A program made the translations under genes and the position numbers. 52,242 nucleotides of DNA, from assembly GCA_902785905.1 (NCBI GenBank), contig CADAAM010000001.1, positions 91,320 through 143,561 of the forward strand, in the 5' to 3' direction. Of this stretch, positions 26,840-35,177 are shown piece after piece. This stretch comes from Oscillospiraceae bacterium (GTDB lineage: Bacteria; Bacillota; Clostridia; Oscillospirales; Oscillospiraceae). Under the pieces are notes generated by a model. It saw only the letters and a program-made list of their open reading frames with translations, was not told the DNA's origin and did no database searches. The stretch's first letter is position 1, and each line of letters opens with the position of its first letter.

Positions 26840-27002
26840 ATACTAATTTTCAACAGAAAGCAGACAAAGATTTGCGAGACAGAATTGTGTCCGGCGAGGC
26901 AAATCCCGCAAGGCATAATGGAGATATATGGTCAAGGGCTTTAACGAAGCATGGCGCAATTCCGGCCGCAAAGATTGTCTTGTTTCTATTGACAGTTAGT
27001 AT
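26840..27002. mobile_element. MITE of family M, 163 bp
   Basis: Left end ATACTAATTTTCAACAGAAA..AGACAAAGATTTGCG; right end complement ATACTAACTGTCAATAGAAA..AGACAATCTTTGCGG. The similarity extends about 45 bp inward on both sides. Together with the other elements it accounts for much of the 875-bp gap 26228-27102; 26716-26839 shows nothing I recognise. Confidence 0.78.
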
Positions 27003-27004
27003 AA

Positions 27005-27040
27005 GATATCCCTCTGAGCATAATCGCCCAGAGGGATATC
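27005..27040. terminator. Strong hairpin after the Mo-enzyme operon
   Basis: GATATCCCTCTG pairs perfectly with CAGAGGGATATC. The T-tract is poor on the minus strand, so it may act as a weak terminator or an RNA 3'-end stabiliser. Confidence 0.55.
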
Positions 27041-27102
27041 TCGTTTCCTATTCTTTTTCATCCGGCCAACTTTTCTCTATGGGCGCCGGACGGCCCGCGC
27101 GA

Positions 27103-27654
27103 TCAGGGTTCCTTTTCTTCAAAGTCGGCGGAGGCGGCGAACTTGCTGGCCTTGATGAAGAAATTGGGGCCGGTGCCGCCGTCGGGGAAGCACGGCAGCT
27201 CCGTGACAAGATCATCGCCGTACAGGGCCTTGAGCTCGTCAACGGGCCCCGCGGGCTCCTCGCCCTTGCGGACAAGCTCAATGCAGCCGTTGCATTTGCC
27301 GACCGCCTCGCGTTCGGGGATGAAGACAGGGTGGCCGTAGGGGCAGGCCTTGACGCACATCTGGCACATCTCGCCGAGACACTTGATGTTGTCGTCATGG
27401 CATACAAGCCCGGTCTCCTCGTCCTTCACGGTGCGCTTGGTGGGGCAGGCCGCCACGCAGGCGGGGTTGTCGCAGTGGTTGCAGGTGGTGGCCAGGTGAT
27501 AGATGCCGGGGTTGGGGTATTCGCCCGTCTCGAAGGTGCGGACCTTGCGGTAGAGCGTGCCGACGTCGAGCCGGTTTTTATCCTTGCAGGCGATCTGACA
27601 GGTGTGGCAGCCGGCGCACACGGTCTGATCGAAATAGAATCCATACTGTGCCAT
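27103..27654 (-). CDS. Four-cluster ferredoxin subunit of a DMSO-reductase-family enzyme (DmsB-like)
   Basis: 183 aa. Cysteine groups CAGCHTCQIACK, CNHCDNPACVAACP, CLGEMCQMCVKACP and a closing CNGC make the standard four [4Fe-4S] ladder of DmsB/NrfC subunits. It passes electrons between a donor and the catalytic subunit encoded immediately upstream (16-base gap). It has no signal peptide and would be exported as a complex with the Tat-targeted partner. No NrfD/DmsC-type membrane anchor gene follows; a hairpin ends the operon. Confidence 0.92.
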   Translation of the reverse strand: MAQYGFYFDQTVCAGCHTCQIACKDKNRLDVGTLYRKVRTFETGEYPNPGIYHLATTCNHCDNPACVAACPTKRTVKDEETGLVCHDDNIKCLGEMCQMCVKACPYGHPVFIPEREAVGKCNGCIELVRKGEEPAGPVDELKALYGDDLVTELPCFPDGGTGPNFFIKASKFAASADFEEKEP

Positions 27655-27670
27655 GTTTTACCCTCCTCAC

Positions 27671-30358
27671 TCAGTCAAACAGAATCGTCTGGGGGACATC
27701 CTTGTCGTCGGGGATCTCCTCGCTGTACTTGCTCACTTCGACGTTCAGCGTGTTGTAGCCGCTGCAGCCGAGGCCGCGGGCGACCTGGCCGGTGATGTAG
27801 TTCTCGGAGCCGCTCTGATCGATGCCGGTCTTCTCGTCCACGCGGATCCACGGGCCGTGGGGCAGGCCGACCACGCCGGGCATCAGGCGGGCGGTGACAT
27901 AGGCCTTGCGCAGGGTCTCGCCGTATTTGGAGGCGATCTTCACCGTGTCGCCGTCAGCGATGCCGCGCGCCTCGGCGTCCTTCTTCGCGAGGAAGACGGG
28001 GTTCGGGCAGGCCTCGCGCAGCCAGGGGACATTGTCGAAGATGGAGTGGGAACGGCGCTGGTAGTGCGGGTTGATGCACTGGAGAGGATACTCGCTCTTC
28101 TCGCCGCCGAGCTTGCCGTCCACGAAGGTCTCCTCGTAGCCCTGGGTCGGGACGCGGTACTTCGGGATGGCGCTGTACTCCTCCTCGGAATAGCCCTGGG
28201 AGTTGAGGATATCGGCCCAGGCCTGGCAGGCAAACTCGATCTTGCCGGAGGTGGTGGTGATGGGATGGCCCTCGGGATCGTCGCGGAACTCCTTCTTGTG
28301 GATGAAGCCGAAGTTGTCGCCGATGTGGCGGTCGACGCGGTAGAGGCCGTCCTCCATATACTTGGCGATGGGAACGCGGCCCTCCTGCGGCTCGCCCTCG
28401 ACGCCCCATTCCTTGATATCGTCCTCGGTGATGGAGACGAGGTTTTCCCAGCTCTCGCCGTCCTCCTTGATGACCGTGGAGGTGGCGACGGCGTTGAACA
28501 GGCGCTGCTTTTCGGACACGGTGCCCCACATCTCGGGCGCGAGACCGAACTTCGCGCCGATGGTCATCATGGCCTCGTCGTCGCTCTTGGACTCATAGAA
28601 GGGGTCGAGCATGCCGCGGTTGATGAGCAGGATGTCACGGTTCATGTAGCCCTCCCAGACGTAGGATCCCTCGCGCTCCCAGTTGGTGGTGATGGGCAGG
28701 ACAATGTCGGCGTACTTGTTGGTGGCGGTGAGGAAGTGGCCCTGGCCGACCACGAACTCCACGGAGCGCATGGCCTCCACGCCCTCCTTGGCGCCTTCGC
28801 AGGTGGTGAGCTTGGCCTTGTTGGTGGTCCAGATCATCTTGATGGGGGCCTTGATGTACTCGACCTTCTTCGTCAGGTCATAGCCTGAGACCACGTCCTT
28901 CCAGCCGTCGGGGCCCGCGTCGTTGAGAGCGGTGAAAATGCCGGTGGGGTTGAAGGCCTCGCCCTTGACGGCCTTCCAGATCTGGTTGTCGCAGATCGGG
29001 GTGGCCGCGCCGGTGCCGCCGGTCGCGCCGGAGGAGCCGCCGGAGCCCGCCTTGACAAGACGGGGGCCGAAGTTGTTGGTGTGGTTCCAGGCGGTGGGGC
29101 CGACGCTGTTGCCGCTCTTGCCGATGTGGCCGCCCATGGCGCCGAGGGCAATGGCGGTCTGGGGAAGCTGCTCGGTGTCATAGGTGCGGGCGCTGGCCCA
29201 GGAGGAGAGAAGCGCCACGTTGTTGTCCTTGCCGAGGATGCGCGCGACCTCGCGCAGGGTGTCGGCGGGAACGCCGGTGATCTCCTCGGCCCACTCGGGG
29301 GTCTTGGGGATGCCGTCGTATTCGCCGCGCAGATAGTCGAAGTAGTTCTCGTCAGACTTGACGTCGGCGGGCATGTGATCCTTGTCCTGGCCGACGCAGC
29401 ATCGGTCGAGGAAGTCCCAGTCGATGAGAGAGCCGTCCTTGTCCTCCTCCAGCAGCACATAGGACATGGCCATCATGGCGGCCATATCGGTGCCGGGGCG
29501 GATGGGGACCCACTGCGCGTCCAGAATGGCGGAGGTATCGGTGTAGATGGGGTCGAAGATGATGAACTTGACGCCCGCGTTCTTCCAGGCGACGGCGTAG
29601 TTGGTGGCGTTGCCGAGGGCCGCCCAGGCGGGGTTGTAGCCGAAGGCCACCACATAGTCGCAGTTCATGAAGTCCAGACGGTCATTGTTGCAGTCGTAGT
29701 AGTTGCAGCCGTCGCCCCAGCCGAAGACACCGGGGGCAAACCAGGTGCCCCAGGAGCTGGTGGTCCAGGAATTGAGGTAGTTGATGTTCAGCTTGTTCAG
29801 AAGGCTGGAGCATCCGCCGCCGAAGGTGAGGATGGCGTTGTCGCCGTAGGTGGAATTGATGCGCTCGATCTCGTCATGGATGTAGGCCGCGGCCTCGTCC
29901 CAGGAGATGCGCTCCCACTCGTCCTGACCTCTGAGCTCGGGATTGGGATTGTCGGGGCTCCAGTTTTTGCGCTTCATGGGGTATTTCAGGCGGTCAAGGC
30001 CCCTCGCCTGATACTGCTGGGAAAAGCCGCGCAGGCAGGCGCGCTGCTGACGGTTGACCTCGTCGTCGGTGTTGAAGCTGTCGGTGCCCTGGCGGAGAAT
30101 GACGCCGTCCTTGACATATGCGCGGACAAGACACTTGCCGCCGCAGTTGTGCCAGCAGGGCGCGGCGACCCATTTGCCGCCCTCGGCCGCGTCGCTGACG
30201 ACCGGCGCGCCCGCGGGCGCGGTCCCCTCAGCGGAGGCCTTGAGACGGTTTTCGCCCCCGTTTGCGATCCCGAGACCGGCCGCCGCCGCGGTGGCGGCAA
30301 GCGTGCCCTTGAGGAAATCGCGGCGGCTGAACTTTGCATTCAGAACGTCTTCAATCAT
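27671..30358 (-). CDS. Molybdopterin oxidoreductase catalytic subunit, Tat-exported (DmsA-like)
   Basis: 895 aa. ATG 30358 is chosen because GGAAGGAG is 9 bases away; nearer upstream ATGs are too close to it. The Tat signal has KFSRRDFLKGTLAATAAAAG at residues 9-28. A [4Fe-4S] motif (CWHNCGGKC...CLRG) follows near 75-120, then Moco-binding domains (DEWERISWDEAAAYI, FGGGCSS) and the C-terminal cap domain with HGPWI. The usual Mo-ligand Ser region appears as FGWGDGCNYYDC; by eye a Cys sits where DmsA has Ser. Electron acceptor is unknown. It overlaps the torD stop by 8 bases. Expression is probably controlled by the structured leader at 31066-31190. Confidence 0.9.
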   Translation of the reverse strand: MIEDVLNAKFSRRDFLKGTLAATAAAAGLGIANGGENRLKASAEGTAPAGAPVVSDAAEGGKWVAAPCWHNCGGKCLVRAYVKDGVILRQGTDSFNTDDEVNRQQRACLRGFSQQYQARGLDRLKYPMKRKNWSPDNPNPELRGQDEWERISWDEAAAYIHDEIERINSTYGDNAILTFGGGCSSLLNKLNINYLNSWTTSSWGTWFAPGVFGWGDGCNYYDCNNDRLDFMNCDYVVAFGYNPAWAALGNATNYAVAWKNAGVKFIIFDPIYTDTSAILDAQWVPIRPGTDMAAMMAMSYVLLEEDKDGSLIDWDFLDRCCVGQDKDHMPADVKSDENYFDYLRGEYDGIPKTPEWAEEITGVPADTLREVARILGKDNNVALLSSWASARTYDTEQLPQTAIALGAMGGHIGKSGNSVGPTAWNHTNNFGPRLVKAGSGGSSGATGGTGAATPICDNQIWKAVKGEAFNPTGIFTALNDAGPDGWKDVVSGYDLTKKVEYIKAPIKMIWTTNKAKLTTCEGAKEGVEAMRSVEFVVGQGHFLTATNKYADIVLPITTNWEREGSYVWEGYMNRDILLINRGMLDPFYESKSDDEAMMTIGAKFGLAPEMWGTVSEKQRLFNAVATSTVIKEDGESWENLVSITEDDIKEWGVEGEPQEGRVPIAKYMEDGLYRVDRHIGDNFGFIHKKEFRDDPEGHPITTTSGKIEFACQAWADILNSQGYSEEEYSAIPKYRVPTQGYEETFVDGKLGGEKSEYPLQCINPHYQRRSHSIFDNVPWLREACPNPVFLAKKDAEARGIADGDTVKIASKYGETLRKAYVTARLMPGVVGLPHGPWIRVDEKTGIDQSGSENYITGQVARGLGCSGYNTLNVEVSKYSEEIPDDKDVPQTILFD

Positions 30359-31040
30359 GTGCATGTACTCCTTCCGATAATAAGTCATTCAGGGTTTCAC
30401 GATCTTGTTTCAAAAAGCTGTCAAGAATCCGCAGAAGCTGCGGATAGAGCAGGGCCGTCCCCGTTTTTCCCGCTCTCTCCGCAAGCTGCGGAACCCAGAC
30501 CAGCAGGTGCTCCTTCAGAAAATCCCGCGCCCCCCGTAGCGCTGCGTCAAGCGTTTCGGCGTCCCCCGCCCCGAAGGCGTCCGCTGCGCGCCGGGCAAGC
30601 TCGGCCATAAACCCCAGCTCCAGCGCCAGACTGTCGTCGGCCACCCTTGGGTATTCCTCCGGCAGCAGCCCGAAGCAGCGATAGCAGGCCCGGACCTGCA
30701 GAGTGCTCTCCTGGAAGAGCATCCCCTCCTCGCCCACGTAGACCGACTCCCAGGGCGGGGCGTCCATCTCCAGCGGGCCGACAAAGAGGCGCGTATACTC
30801 CTCGCGCAGGCGCTCCGTGAAAGCGGCGTCGTCCGCCTTCCCGCGCAGGCGCGTGAGTCCGGCGGAGAGCTCCTCGGGAATCCCGACCCCGAGCAGCTCA
30901 AAGCAGCCGCGGGTCGTCTCCGACGTCAGCAGCTCCAGAAAGGCCTTGTCCGGCTCGCGCGCGAAGGCTTTGTACAGAAGCTGATAGAGATAGTTCCGGC
31001 TGACGAGCAGCAGCTCACAGGCTTCGTTCCTGTCGATCAC
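30351..31040 (-). CDS. TorD-family Mo-enzyme maturation chaperone
   Basis: 229 aa from GTG 31040 with GGGAGG 5 bases upstream. Longer frames read into the terminator hairpin of the leader and are rejected. It is an all-helical protein with LYKAFAREPDKAFLELL and EYTRLFVGPLEMDAPPWESVY; the last resembles the TorD/DmsD E-Y-x-R-L-F-x-G-P motif. It binds the Tat signal of the adjacent catalytic subunit and delays export until cofactor insertion. Coupled translation with the oxidoreductase fits that job. Confidence 0.88.
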   Translation of the reverse strand: MIDRNEACELLLVSRNYLYQLLYKAFAREPDKAFLELLTSETTRGCFELLGVGIPEELSAGLTRLRGKADDAAFTERLREEYTRLFVGPLEMDAPPWESVYVGEEGMLFQESTLQVRACYRCFGLLPEEYPRVADDSLALELGFMAELARRAADAFGAGDAETLDAALRGARDFLKEHLLVWVPQLAERAGKTGTALLYPQLLRILDSFLKQDRETLNDLLSEGVHAHD

Positions 31041-31065
31041 ATTCACCTCCCGAAAAGAAGAGAAA

Positions 31066-31108
31066 GAACACCGACGCACCCTGCCTTTCGGCGGGTCTTT
31101 CGGTGTTC
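31066..31108 (-). terminator. Conditional terminator in the torD leader
   Basis: On the minus strand GAACACCGA pairs with TCGGTGTTC around an inner ACCCGCC/GGCaGGGT stem, followed by TTTCTCTTCTTTT. The first arm overlaps the 3' arm of the preceding aptamer-like stem, so the two folds exclude each other. Confidence 0.85.
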
Positions 31109-31190
31109 CTTCGCAAATCTGGCAAGCGGCGCGGTTGCCCCCGCCACTCATCGGCTGAACCTGCCCGGAGGGTAGGGACAGCTTGGAACC
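31105..31190 (-). ncRNA. Structured leader, candidate Moco (molybdenum cofactor) riboswitch
   Basis: Minus-strand order: closing arm GGTTCC (31190-31185), a CCCTCCGGGCAGG hairpin, AGCCGATGAG, a GGCGGGGGCAACCGCGCC hairpin, then the closing arm GGAAC that overlaps the terminator. The layout and the CCTCCGGGCAGG / GATGAGTGGCG features remind me of the Moco RNA family, and the operon encodes a Moco enzyme. If ligand stabilises the closing stem, the terminator cannot form and the operon turns on. Family assignment is from memory. Confidence 0.6.
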
Positions 31191-31211
31191 GATATGGTAA
31201 TGATCAAGTAT

Positions 31212-31241
31212 ACTATATATGCTGCGGCCCGCTTTTGTCAA
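31212..31241 (-). promoter_or_regulatory. Promoter of the torD-dmsA-dmsB operon
   Basis: Minus strand TTGACA, then TATATA (spacer 16) or TATAGT (spacer 18). It starts 14 bases beyond the stop of the upstream Fe-S gene. Confidence 0.75.
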
Positions 31242-31254
31242 GCACAAAAAGTCT

Positions 31255-32334
31255 CTATTTTCGGCTTTTCGCCGCTTTTGCGCAGCGTCGGCAGATCGGC
31301 GGATCTGTCCCCGGCAGAAGCACCGCCCCGCAGCTTTCGCAGGAGAGGCTTTTTACGCGCACCAGCGGCAGCTTCTCCAGGTGCGGCAGCGCCAGCGCCT
31401 CCAGACCGTCCAGGCCCTTATGCGGACAGAGCCCCACACAGAGCGAGCAGGCGGTGCATTTATACGGCTCGATATACACAAGGCGCGTACCGCCCTCCTC
31501 CCGCACGAGGGACAGGGCCTGATGGGGGCAGACCTCCGCGCAGATCCCGCAGCCGAAGCAGTTGAGATTGAAGCGCGGCAGCGGCAGAACAACATGCAGC
31601 CCAGGGTTTTCCCGGCGCTCATCCCTGACGGCTTCGGCCAGCAGCCTGCGCGCGGCGAGGGGCTCCGCCTGTTCGCCGAGCAGGAGCGGGAGACGTTTTT
31701 CCGCCTCCCTGAAAAGCCGCTTTTCGGCGCGGCGGCGTATGCCGCCGAAGAGCTCCCGCCTTGTCACGGCGGGCATCTCCGGCGTCTCCTCCGGAACGGC
31801 GGGCGGCGCGTCTTCTCCGTCAACGATCTGAACCCGTTCACGAAAAAGCTCCTGGCCGAGGAAGCTTTTCAGCGCCTCAACGGCGGCCGTCACCGCCGCC
31901 CTCTGCTTTTCGCGCGGACAGGAGGCGCAGGCGCGCGTATACAGGCAGAGCTTTCCGCGCAGCGCGAACACAGCCGGAAGCTCCCACGGGACGGAGGCGA
32001 GGCAGCCGACACAGAGCGTACCGACGGCAGCCTCCCGGCGGCAGGTGATGCGGACCTGCGCACTCTCCAGAGCCTCCGTATAGTCCCGGCGCGTGGGTTC
32101 GGAGGGGATCAGCGCCCGCGTCGGGCAGGCGGAGACGCACAGCGAGCAGTCCGTACACAACTCCCAGCGCATGGCCCCGCCGCTTTTAAGCGGGAAGACG
32201 CCGTGGGGGCAGATCTCCGCACAGCGCGTGCAGGGCTCACGGCGCTGCAGACGGTTCAGACAGAGCTCGGCCCTGAGCGCCGGACGGCTGTTAAAATCCA
32301 TGGCACTGCCGACGCTTTCGCTCAGAAAGCCCAC
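31255..32334 (-). CDS. Multi-[4Fe-4S] protein with internal RR motif
   Basis: 359 aa from GTG 32334 (GAGGTGAT upstream). Clusters: CTRCAEICP and CTDCSLCVSACP in the first 71 residues, CVGC and CLYTRACASCP in the middle, then CFGCGICAEVCP and CTACSLCVGLCP, and a terminal CESC...CRRC pair that resembles a zinc ribbon. At about residue 205 it carries TRRELFGGIRRR, a twin-arginine-like stretch in an internal position. It is likely an electron-transfer or maturation partner for the Mo-enzyme next door, in the style of NapF-like proteins. It is divergent from the radical SAM gene. Exact role unknown. Confidence 0.75.
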   Translation of the reverse strand: MGFLSESVGSAMDFNSRPALRAELCLNRLQRREPCTRCAEICPHGVFPLKSGGAMRWELCTDCSLCVSACPTRALIPSEPTRRDYTEALESAQVRITCRREAAVGTLCVGCLASVPWELPAVFALRGKLCLYTRACASCPREKQRAAVTAAVEALKSFLGQELFRERVQIVDGEDAPPAVPEETPEMPAVTRRELFGGIRRRAEKRLFREAEKRLPLLLGEQAEPLAARRLLAEAVRDERRENPGLHVVLPLPRFNLNCFGCGICAEVCPHQALSLVREEGGTRLVYIEPYKCTACSLCVGLCPHKGLDGLEALALPHLEKLPLVRVKSLSCESCGAVLLPGTDPPICRRCAKAAKSRK

Positions 32335-32400
32335 AGGATCACCTCATTTCAGTTGCGCGAAAGGAGAATTTAGAGTAGAATAGCGCCGGGAGGGATGCAC

Positions 32401-33732
32401 ATGCTGGAAGAAATCACACGCCAAAACCTGGGCAGCATCCGCAATTCCACATTTCGGCACTACGCTCGGATCTACGTGGATATCTACGAGAGCTTTCTGG
32501 AGCAGGTCGGACAGTTCGGCCTGCCCTTTGAGACCGACGCCGCAGCGCAGACGCAGATCGCGCAGGAGCGGGCCGCGCTGCGGACCCTCCCGGAGATCGC
32601 GCCGCGCTGCGAGGGGGCGAGCCTTGTATACAAACGCCTCTCCCCTGCGTGCGAGGTTTGCAGGCAGGGCGTCAACACGCTGACAAGCCACATCTCTTTC
32701 CGCTGCCATCGGCATTGTTTTTTCTGCTTCAATCCCAATCAGGAGAATTTTGAGGCGCATCTTGCGCAGGAGAACGACTGGCGGGCGGAGCTGGACGCCT
32801 ATCGCCGCGCGGGGCAGACGCTCACGCACATCGCCCTCACCGGCGGCGAGCCACTGCTGCATCCGCGGGAGTGTGAGGCGTTTTTCGGTCTCGCGCGTGA
32901 ATACTGGCCCGGCGCCCACCTGCGCCTGTATACCTCGGGAGACCTGCTTGACGCGGCGGAGCTTGAGAGACTGCGCGCGGCCGGGCTGGACGAGATCCGC
33001 TTCAGCTATAAAATGGAGGACGATCCCGCGCTTCAGGCGAAGGTTCTCGCCAACATGGCGCTGGCGCGGGACTATATTCCCGCCGTCATGGTGGAGATGC
33101 CGGTCATGCCGGACATGGAGGAGGAAATGCGCGCGCTGCTCCTTCGGCTGGATGCGATCGGAATTTGGGGCGTCAACCTTCTGGAGCTCTGTTTTCCCTA
33201 TCACAACGCGGAGGCTTTTCGCGCGCGCGGCTTTCGCCTGAGATATCCGCCCTACCGCACACTGTACAATTTCTGGTATGCGGGCGGCCTGCCGGTCTCC
33301 GGCAGCGAGTCGTCGGCCCTGCGCCTGCTCCGCTTCGCGGCGGAGCGGAAGCTCGGCCTCGGGGTACACTACTGCTCGCTCGAAAATAAAAACTTCGGCC
33401 AGATGTATCAGCAGAACAATCACCCGGCGCTGATCCCGTCCACCGTCCTGTTTTCCGAACGGGACTACTATCTCAAAACCGTCAAAGCCTTCGGAGAGGA
33501 TGCGCTTGCGGTCAAAAAGCTCTTTGACAAACGCGGCAGCAGACGGTATCTCCATGATGAACGGAGCGGCTATATTCAGATTCACCCGGCCGACGCCGCG
33601 CGCCTTGTCGGGCGGAGGTATGAGCTTGCCCTGTCCGTGAATGTCCTGGAGGAGCGCGGCGGGGAGCCCTGCCTGCGGGAGCTCAAGCTCCTGCGCGCCT
33701 CTCCCGCCGACTGCGATCCCGCCGCTCTGTGA
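32401..33732 (+). CDS. Radical SAM protein of unknown role, Mo-island associated
   Basis: 443 aa. ATG 32401 is preferred over 32395 because GGGAGGG directly abuts the latter. The SAM/[4Fe-4S] motif is CHRHCFFC near residue 105, with TGGEPLLHP and a TIM-barrel pattern after it. An N-terminal region of about 100 residues (RYHARIYVDIYESF-like helices) and a C-terminal region of about 170 residues have no features I recognise. It diverges from the multi-Fe-S gene with about 66 bases between starts and abuts the moeA stop exactly. Location suggests a role in Mo-enzyme maturation or in modifying its partner, but this is context only. Confidence 0.75.
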   Translation: MLEEITRQNLGSIRNSTFRHYARIYVDIYESFLEQVGQFGLPFETDAAAQTQIAQERAALRTLPEIAPRCEGASLVYKRLSPACEVCRQGVNTLTSHISFRCHRHCFFCFNPNQENFEAHLAQENDWRAELDAYRRAGQTLTHIALTGGEPLLHPRECEAFFGLAREYWPGAHLRLYTSGDLLDAAELERLRAAGLDEIRFSYKMEDDPALQAKVLANMALARDYIPAVMVEMPVMPDMEEEMRALLLRLDAIGIWGVNLLELCFPYHNAEAFRARGFRLRYPPYRTLYNFWYAGGLPVSGSESSALRLLRFAAERKLGLGVHYCSLENKNFGQMYQQNNHPALIPSTVLFSERDYYLKTVKAFGEDALAVKKLFDKRGSRRYLHDERSGYIQIHPADAARLVGRRYELALSVNVLEERGGEPCLRELKLLRASPADCDPAAL

Positions 33733-34953
33733 TCACGGCGCCAGGAAGAAGCCCTGGAGCACCGTTCCGGCCTTTACCGGACCGCTGCCCGCGGGGATCA
33801 TGGCCGCGAGATCACAGCCGACAAGACCGCTGAGCTTCACGTTGCCCTGTCCGGAGGAGAGTATGAGCCTCACCGTCCCGTCCCGCAGGTCGGAAAAGCC
33901 GCGCAGCAGGCGGTTCATCGGGCTTTTTTTCCCAAAATCCTCCGTCAGCGTGACGGGAAATTCCTTTGTCTCGCACTCCCGCAGGCCGCACAGACGGCGC
34001 AGCGCCGGAAGTGCGACGACATACAGGTTTGTGAGGGAGGAGGCCGGGCTGCCGGACAGACCGCAGAGGAGCTTCCCGTCCCGCCGCGCATAGCAGCAGG
34101 CCATACCCGGCTTCAAATCCACGCCGCGAAACAGGATCTCCGCCCCTATGGCCTTCTGGGCGGCGGGCGTGAGGTCATAGTCTCCCACCGAGACGCCGCC
34201 CGTCGTGATGAGCGCATCGCAGGAGGAGAGGGCCCGATCCATGGCGGCTTCGATTTCGTCCAGCCTGTCGGGGACGCTGTCGAACAGGACAGGCTCCGCC
34301 CCGAGACGGGCGAGCAGCGCCAGGAGACTGTAGCGGTTGGTATCGTGGATCCGGCCGGGCAGGAGTGGCTGCCCGGGCTCTGTAAGCTCGCTTCCGGTGG
34401 AGAGAATACCGATACGCGGCCGGCGGAAAACCAGGGGCTCCGCGACGTTTTGTGCCGCGAGGGAACCCATCAGGCCAGCGTCGATGCGCTGCCCCGGTTC
34501 GGCCAGAACGGCTCCGAGGCGGACATCCTCGCCCTTTCGGACGATGTTCTCCCCCTGCCGCAGCGGCGCGTACAGCGTCACTTCGTGTTCGGTGAAATCT
34601 GTCCGCTCATAGGGGACGACGGCGTCGCCGCCTGTGGGGATCGGCGCGCCGGTCAGGATTTTGGAGGCCTCGCCGGGATCGAGCGCGCAGCGCGGCACGC
34701 AGGAAGCCGGTATTTCCTCCAGGATACGCAGCGTGACCGGATGCTCGCGGGACGCACCGCGCGTATCCTCCTCGCGGAGAACATACCCGTCAAAGGCGGA
34801 GCGGTCAAAGGGCGGCACATCGCAGGCGGCTGTCAGCCTCTGCGCAAGCACACGCCCGGCGCAGGCGCTGAGCGCGAGCTTTTCCGTTCCGACGGGCTCT
34901 GCGGCGGCCAGGAGTACGGCCCTCGCTTCGCGGTATGGCATGGTTGTTGTCAT
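33733..34953 (-). CDS. moeA: Molybdopterin molybdenumtransferase
   Basis: 406 aa from ATG 34953 (AAAGG upstream). Motifs: PPFDRSAFDGYVL, GEDVRLGAVL, GILSTGSEL, the active-site loop TTGGVSVGDYD, and LSGSPASSLTNLYV. It inserts molybdate into adenylylated molybdopterin to finish Moco. Its stop codon abuts the convergent radical SAM stop with no base between, and the two stops form TGATCA. No terminator is visible there. Upstream lies repeat family R copy 2 and then mobBA. Confidence 0.93.
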   Translation of the reverse strand: MTTTMPYREARAVLLAAAEPVGTEKLALSACAGRVLAQRLTAACDVPPFDRSAFDGYVLREEDTRGASREHPVTLRILEEIPASCVPRCALDPGEASKILTGAPIPTGGDAVVPYERTDFTEHEVTLYAPLRQGENIVRKGEDVRLGAVLAEPGQRIDAGLMGSLAAQNVAEPLVFRRPRIGILSTGSELTEPGQPLLPGRIHDTNRYSLLALLARLGAEPVLFDSVPDRLDEIEAAMDRALSSCDALITTGGVSVGDYDLTPAAQKAIGAEILFRGVDLKPGMACCYARRDGKLLCGLSGSPASSLTNLYVVALPALRRLCGLRECETKEFPVTLTEDFGKKSPMNRLLRGFSDLRDGTVRLILSSGQGNVKLSGLVGCDLAAMIPAGSGPVKAGTVLQGFFLAP

Positions 34954-34975
34954 GGAAATCACCCTTTGTCAGGTT

Positions 34976-35130
34976 TACTGTGAAAGCTCCGCTTCCACAG
35001 TAAATATTTGATAAAGCGCGTGATTCTCGCCCCTTACGGGGCAGCCGAATCACATGCTCAAAAATCCCCATGTGGATGAACCTTCATGCGTCGTGGCGAG
35101 TTTTACAGCGCATGGGGGATTTTTTCAGTA
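34976..35130 (+). repeat. Dispersed structured repeat, family R, copy 2
   Basis: 155 bp in the divergent moeA/mobBA gap. Same architecture as copy 1: CTGTGAAAGC hairpin, GTGATTC..GCCCC-ttac-GGGGC..GAATCAC nested hairpin, and AAATCCCCATG/CATGGGGGATTTTTT outer stem with a T-tract. Begins TACTG and ends CAGTA. Confidence 0.82.
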
Positions 35131-35177
35131 TCATATCACAATCATAATGATTATTCAATCGGAAGGAGAACGGCAGA

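Noticed and set aside
29081-30610. 509-residue plus-strand open frame
   Set aside because: Antisense to the Tat-exported oxidoreductase; Gly/Val/Ala-rich without motif.
31041-31247. N-terminal extension of the TorD gene
   Set aside because: It covers the leader, terminator and promoter; GTG 31040 has the ribosome site.
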